Assembly: GCA_005878665.1 (NCBI GenBank)
Contig: VBLR01000159.1
Span: forward strand, 1 to 25,520
DNA: 25,520 nt
Direction: 5' to 3'
Source of the DNA: Methanobacteriota archaeon
GTDB taxonomy: Archaea; Thermoplasmatota; Thermoplasmata; RBG-16-68-12
In this document: positions 23,578 to 25,520 of the stretch, in pieces
How positions within the stretch are numbered: position 1 is the stretch's first letter
Layout: every line of letters starts with the position of its first letter
Position numbers and translations under genes: made by a program
Notes under the pieces: generated by a model
What the model was told of the DNA's origin: nothing
Seen by the model: only the letters and a program-made list of their open reading frames with translations
Databases searched by the model: none

Positions 23578-24561
23578 CTATTCCCTCCTGATCAGCTGGA
23601 CGGCTTCCGCTTCCCGCCTCTGCATCGACTCGGCATCGCTCGGTCGGGACCTGCTGAAGGCCAACCGGTGGACCTTTCGCAACAGCGTGGCCCGCTCATA
23701 CCAAGCGACCCGCGGATCCAGGGTGGAATCGGCCCGAGACCGACGTCGGTACGTTTCGAGGACCGTCGCCCTCGCGGAGGGGAAGTCGCGCAGTTTCTCC
23801 GGTTTTCGAATCGTCATCCGAAACAGCTGGGCAAAGAGGTTGCCCAGATCTGCCGCGGGATCCCCGCGAGCACACCTATCGAAATCGAGGACCACGATGC
23901 GCCCATCTCTCCAGAGCAGGTTGGCCGGACCGAAGTCGCCGTGCACGAGCGAGGGGGACCTTGGGGGAGGCGGTGCGTCGCGTTCAAGCGACGCGAACGC
24001 CTTTTGCAGCGAATCGGCTTCGGTGGGGAAGCGTCCACAGAGATCTCGGATGCGAGGCCGAATGTCGTCGACCAAATCGGCGGGTGAGATCGTGCGCGCG
24101 GGGGCAATGGGGAGGGCGTGGAGCGTTGCCAATGCGCGACCCATTGCGACCAAGATCGGCTCGGTGTCTCGCGCGATCGCCGAACTTACGGATTCTCCGG
24201 GTTCGTACGTCAGCAGGAGGAACTGCCGCGGCGCGTCGTAGGCAAGGACGCTCGGGACTTCGAGGCCGATGCGATCGCGACCGTCGGGCGCCGCGATCGC
24301 CGTGAGGAGGGTGGCGACCCGGCGGGCGTCGTCGTCGTGTTCGTAGAACTTCCCCAACCACCGGTATCGGCGGACGTGAGGCACTCCGGCGACTCGAGCT
24401 TCCAGATCGTACCGGACGACGCGCCGGTTCCCATACTCGGTGAAGTGATCGTCGGCCACCCATCCCTCGAGGTGCGCGTCGACCCCTTCCAGGCGTCGAA
24501 GCGCTCCGGTCAGCACGGCCTCGGTTGCTTCGCGTCCAAGGGAGCCCACGGACGGGTTCAT
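23578..24561 (-). CDS. Small APH-fold kinase, copy 2
   Basis: The 327-residue paralogue of the kinase at 18718-19749 has all the catalytic residues: candidate lysine K71 (WLGKFYE), H207-G208-D209 with Asn214 (VHGDFGPANLLW) and Asp226/Asp228 (VLDFDRC). The start is ATG 24561, which overlaps the mini-GT stop by four nt (ATGA) and aligns with residue 18 of copy 1; an in-frame Met at 24582 is possible but would overlap the mini-GT further. Its 3' end carries the AGGAGGG used by the large kinase. Proteins of this fold phosphorylate sugars, amino alcohols or antibiotics; nothing here tells which. Confidence 0.87.
   Translation of the reverse strand: MNPSVGSLGREATEAVLTGALRRLEGVDAHLEGWVADDHFTEYGNRRVVRYDLEARVAGVPHVRRYRWLGKFYEHDDDARRVATLLTAIAAPDGRDRIGLEVPSVLAYDAPRQFLLLTYEPGESVSSAIARDTEPILVAMGRALATLHALPIAPARTISPADLVDDIRPRIRDLCGRFPTEADSLQKAFASLERDAPPPPRSPSLVHGDFGPANLLWRDGRIVVLDFDRCARGDPAADLGNLFAQLFRMTIRKPEKLRDFPSARATVLETYRRRSRADSTLDPRVAWYERATLLRKVHRLAFSRSRPSDAESMQRREAEAVQLIRRE
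23583..23589 (-). promoter_or_regulatory. Ribosome-binding site of large kinase copy 2
   Basis: AGGAGGG on the minus strand lies seven nt before GTG 23575 and overlaps the last codons of the small kinase. It supports the GTG start and translational coupling; copy 1 has a weaker GAGGATGGG at the matching place. Confidence 0.65.
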
Positions 24562-24791
24562 GCGCGTTGCCCCACCAGCCATGGTCCCTCGACGCTCCGT
24601 TGGTCGTCCGTGTGATTGCCCTCGAGGACCTGAGCGATGTAGTCCGCGAGCCGCGCGGCCCCGTCGAAGGCTGGAGTGATCGTGCAGACGAGCCGCGCGA
24701 TGGTCAGGGTCCGCGTAATGTGCCCCATGCCTCTGCTCTCCTGGGCGTACATCAGGAACGTGCGAATCCGGTCGCCCTCGGCCTCGCTCAT
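24558..24791 (-). CDS. Miniature glycosyltransferase remnant with an in-frame internal deletion
   Basis: This 77-codon ORF begins like GT1 (RTFLMYAQESRGMGHITRTL versus RTLLMYAQDGKGMGHIARTT) and then jumps, after TIAR, to the GT1 C-terminus (LVCTITPAFDGAARLADYIA versus LIRKIIPSFDGASNLARYLA), ending with a short unrelated tail. Compared with the 408-residue GT1, about 346 residues are missing, covering the whole nucleotide-sugar domain, so it cannot be a glycosyltransferase. Its ATG overlaps the GT2 stop and its TGA overlaps the small-kinase ATG, both as ATGA, so it is likely translated and may survive to keep ribosomes moving from GT2 to the kinase. It could also be a true small protein or an assembly collapse. 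It is listed as CDS because the frame is intact; functionally it is a pseudogene-like relic. Confidence 0.75.
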   Translation of the reverse strand: MSEAEGDRIRTFLMYAQESRGMGHITRTLTIARLVCTITPAFDGAARLADYIAQVLEGNHTDDQRSVEGPWLVGQRA

Positions 24792-25520
24792 GCGGGCAAC
24801 GGCTCCTCGCTGACGGCCGATCTCAGCAGGTCCGCCGCCAAGGTCGGGATGCGGGTCAGTCCCCCGAGATCCACCCGGCCACGGGTATGGGGGGACGGAC
24901 CGAGGTCGCGCGCGAGCCACTCGGTCAACGCGCCGTCGTTGAGATCCCTGGGGTGGAGCACATCCACGAGCCCCAGATCCCGCATGCGCTGCGCCCGAAT
25001 CCACTGTTCCGGCTCCGGGTCCACCCGCGGTACAATGAGGGCGTGCTTCTCGAACGAGAGCGCTTCGCAGACCGTGTTGTAGCCGCCCATAGAAATGATC
25101 CGGTCGGCACGCTGCACGAGCGGTGTCGAGTCAGGCACAAAGTCGAGGACCTGGAATCGCGGGCGTCGCTCGGCCCGGCGGCGGACGCGCCGCCGCTCCT
25201 CCCATGGCATCAAAGGACCGGTCACGAGGACCCCCGTGGTATGCGTTGGCAAATCGGCTTGGAGGAATGCCTCGGCCAAGGCCCTGCCGTCGTGCCCTCC
25301 GCCGACGACGCAAAGGGCGAGCTTCCCCGGCGGGACACTCTGCAGGACCGGACCGGCCTCCGCCTTCGCGAATTCGAGGCGTGCGCGCTGGTCCAGATAC
25401 CCGGTGTAGCGCACTTTCGTGCCCACGGCATCGACGAGACCATACTCGCGGACGGGGTCGAAGACCGCAGGATCTCCATAGATCCAGACGGCGTCGTAGT
25501 ACTGTCGAATCGCGTTCAGG
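24788..25520 (-). CDS. GT-B glycosyltransferase, MurG/GT28-like (GT2), 5' end beyond window
   Basis: The frame is open to the window end, so only the C-terminal ~243 residues are seen. They match the GT1 C-terminal domain in order: LCVVGGGHDGRALA, VLVTGPLMPWEE, SMGGYNTVCEALSFEKHALI ending in VPR, EQWIRAQRMRDLGLVDV and LHPRDLNDG. These form the nucleotide-sugar donor site. The visible start of the fragment (LNAIRQYYDAVWIYGDPAVF) corresponds to the interdomain region of GT1 (YDGIAVYGSRHLYD). The extreme C-terminus differs from GT1, whereas the mini-GT downstream keeps a GT1-like C-terminus, so GT2 and the mini-GT descend from two separate genes. The stop overlaps the mini-GT start (ATGA). Donor and acceptor are unknown. 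Confidence 0.85.
   Translation of the reverse strand, partial: LNAIRQYYDAVWIYGDPAVFDPVREYGLVDAVGTKVRYTGYLDQRARLEFAKAEAGPVLQSVPPGKLALCVVGGGHDGRALAEAFLQADLPTHTTGVLVTGPLMPWEERRRVRRRAERRPRFQVLDFVPDSTPLVQRADRIISMGGYNTVCEALSFEKHALIVPRVDPEPEQWIRAQRMRDLGLVDVLHPRDLNDGALTEWLARDLGPSPHTRGRVDLGGLTRIPTLAADLLRSAVSEEPLPA

Larger units (their letters stand above)
22088..24791 (-). repeat. Module copy 2: deleted GT (mini-GT) - small kinase 2 - large kinase 2
   Basis: This is the paralogous block of 17234-20976. The position taken by full-length GT1 in copy 1 is filled here by the 77-codon mini-GT, with a different glycosyltransferase (GT2) in front of it. The kinase-like gene at 20973-22085 separates the two copies. 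Confidence 0.75.

Noticed and set aside
22808..24241. 477-codon plus-strand ORF across the kinase genes
   Set aside because: It has no recognisable motif and runs antisense across two kinase genes with clear HGD and DFD/DLD motifs, so it is a shadow.
20973..24561. Classical aminoglycoside-resistance genes
   Set aside because: Only the general APH fold motifs are present; nothing indicates aminoglycoside substrates, and the fold covers choline, sugar and homoserine kinases. Tandem chromosomal copies with GTs suggest metabolism.
14835..25520. Antiviral defence island
   Set aside because: The kinases, GTs and exporter might suggest a chemical-defence locus, but there is no nuclease, helicase, reverse transcriptase, cyclic-nucleotide sensor, toxin-antitoxin pair or mobile-element gene. 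A biosynthesis/export reading fits better.
1..25520. tRNA, rRNA, CRISPR, insertion-sequence ends
   Set aside because: Both strands were read for tRNA-like arms, regularly spaced repeats and transposase motifs; none was convincing. Small RNAs without sequence signatures cannot be excluded.

Overview
The window is gene-dense, high-GC DNA from an archaeon, most probably a euryarchaeon of the Thermoplasmata or a nearby lineage. The support is a pantoate kinase of the archaeal type beside CoaBC, a DUF357 protein, A/T-rich TATA-like boxes about 26-34 nt upstream of start codons with no room for a leader, and a bacterial-type gyrase pair, which is known from several euryarchaeal groups including Thermoplasmata. 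The exact taxon cannot be settled from the sequence alone. No rRNA, tRNA, CRISPR array, insertion sequence or integrase was seen.

Region 1 (1-12856) is housekeeping: the 3' end of a Cys/Met-metabolism PLP enzyme, a six-helix membrane protein, cysS, gyrB-gyrA, then on the minus strand an enolase-superfamily epimerase, endonuclease III and folC, then plus-strand coaBC and pantoate kinase, closed by a minus-strand DUF357 gene. Genes abut or overlap at most convergent ends. Solo genes look leaderless, whereas gyrB and gyrA have Shine-Dalgarno-like sites.

Region 2 (12964-25520) is accessory and entirely on the minus strand. In transcription order it reads: glycosyltransferase GT2 (cut by the window end), a 77-codon miniature glycosyltransferase remnant, small APH-fold kinase 2, large APH-fold kinase 2, a third APH-like protein with a broken HGD motif, glycosyltransferase GT1, small kinase 1, large kinase 1, an 800-residue ABC exporter, a 434-nt gap, and a membrane-anchored metallophosphoesterase. 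Neighbours up to the exporter overlap by 4 nt or lie 0-2 nt apart, so this looks like one translationally coupled polycistron. The unit GT-small kinase-large kinase occurs twice, so the locus grew by tandem duplication. Two features are most unusual: the mini-GT keeps only the first ~35 and last ~27 residues of a GT1-like protein yet remains joined by ATGA overlaps to both neighbours, and the large kinases carry two N-lobe-like units in tandem.

A reasonable reading, as inference, is a pathway that glycosylates and phosphorylates a small molecule or lipid-linked precursor and exports it through the ABC protein, with the phosphoesterase perhaps acting outside the membrane. The substrate is unknown and I do not recognise the locus as a described system.
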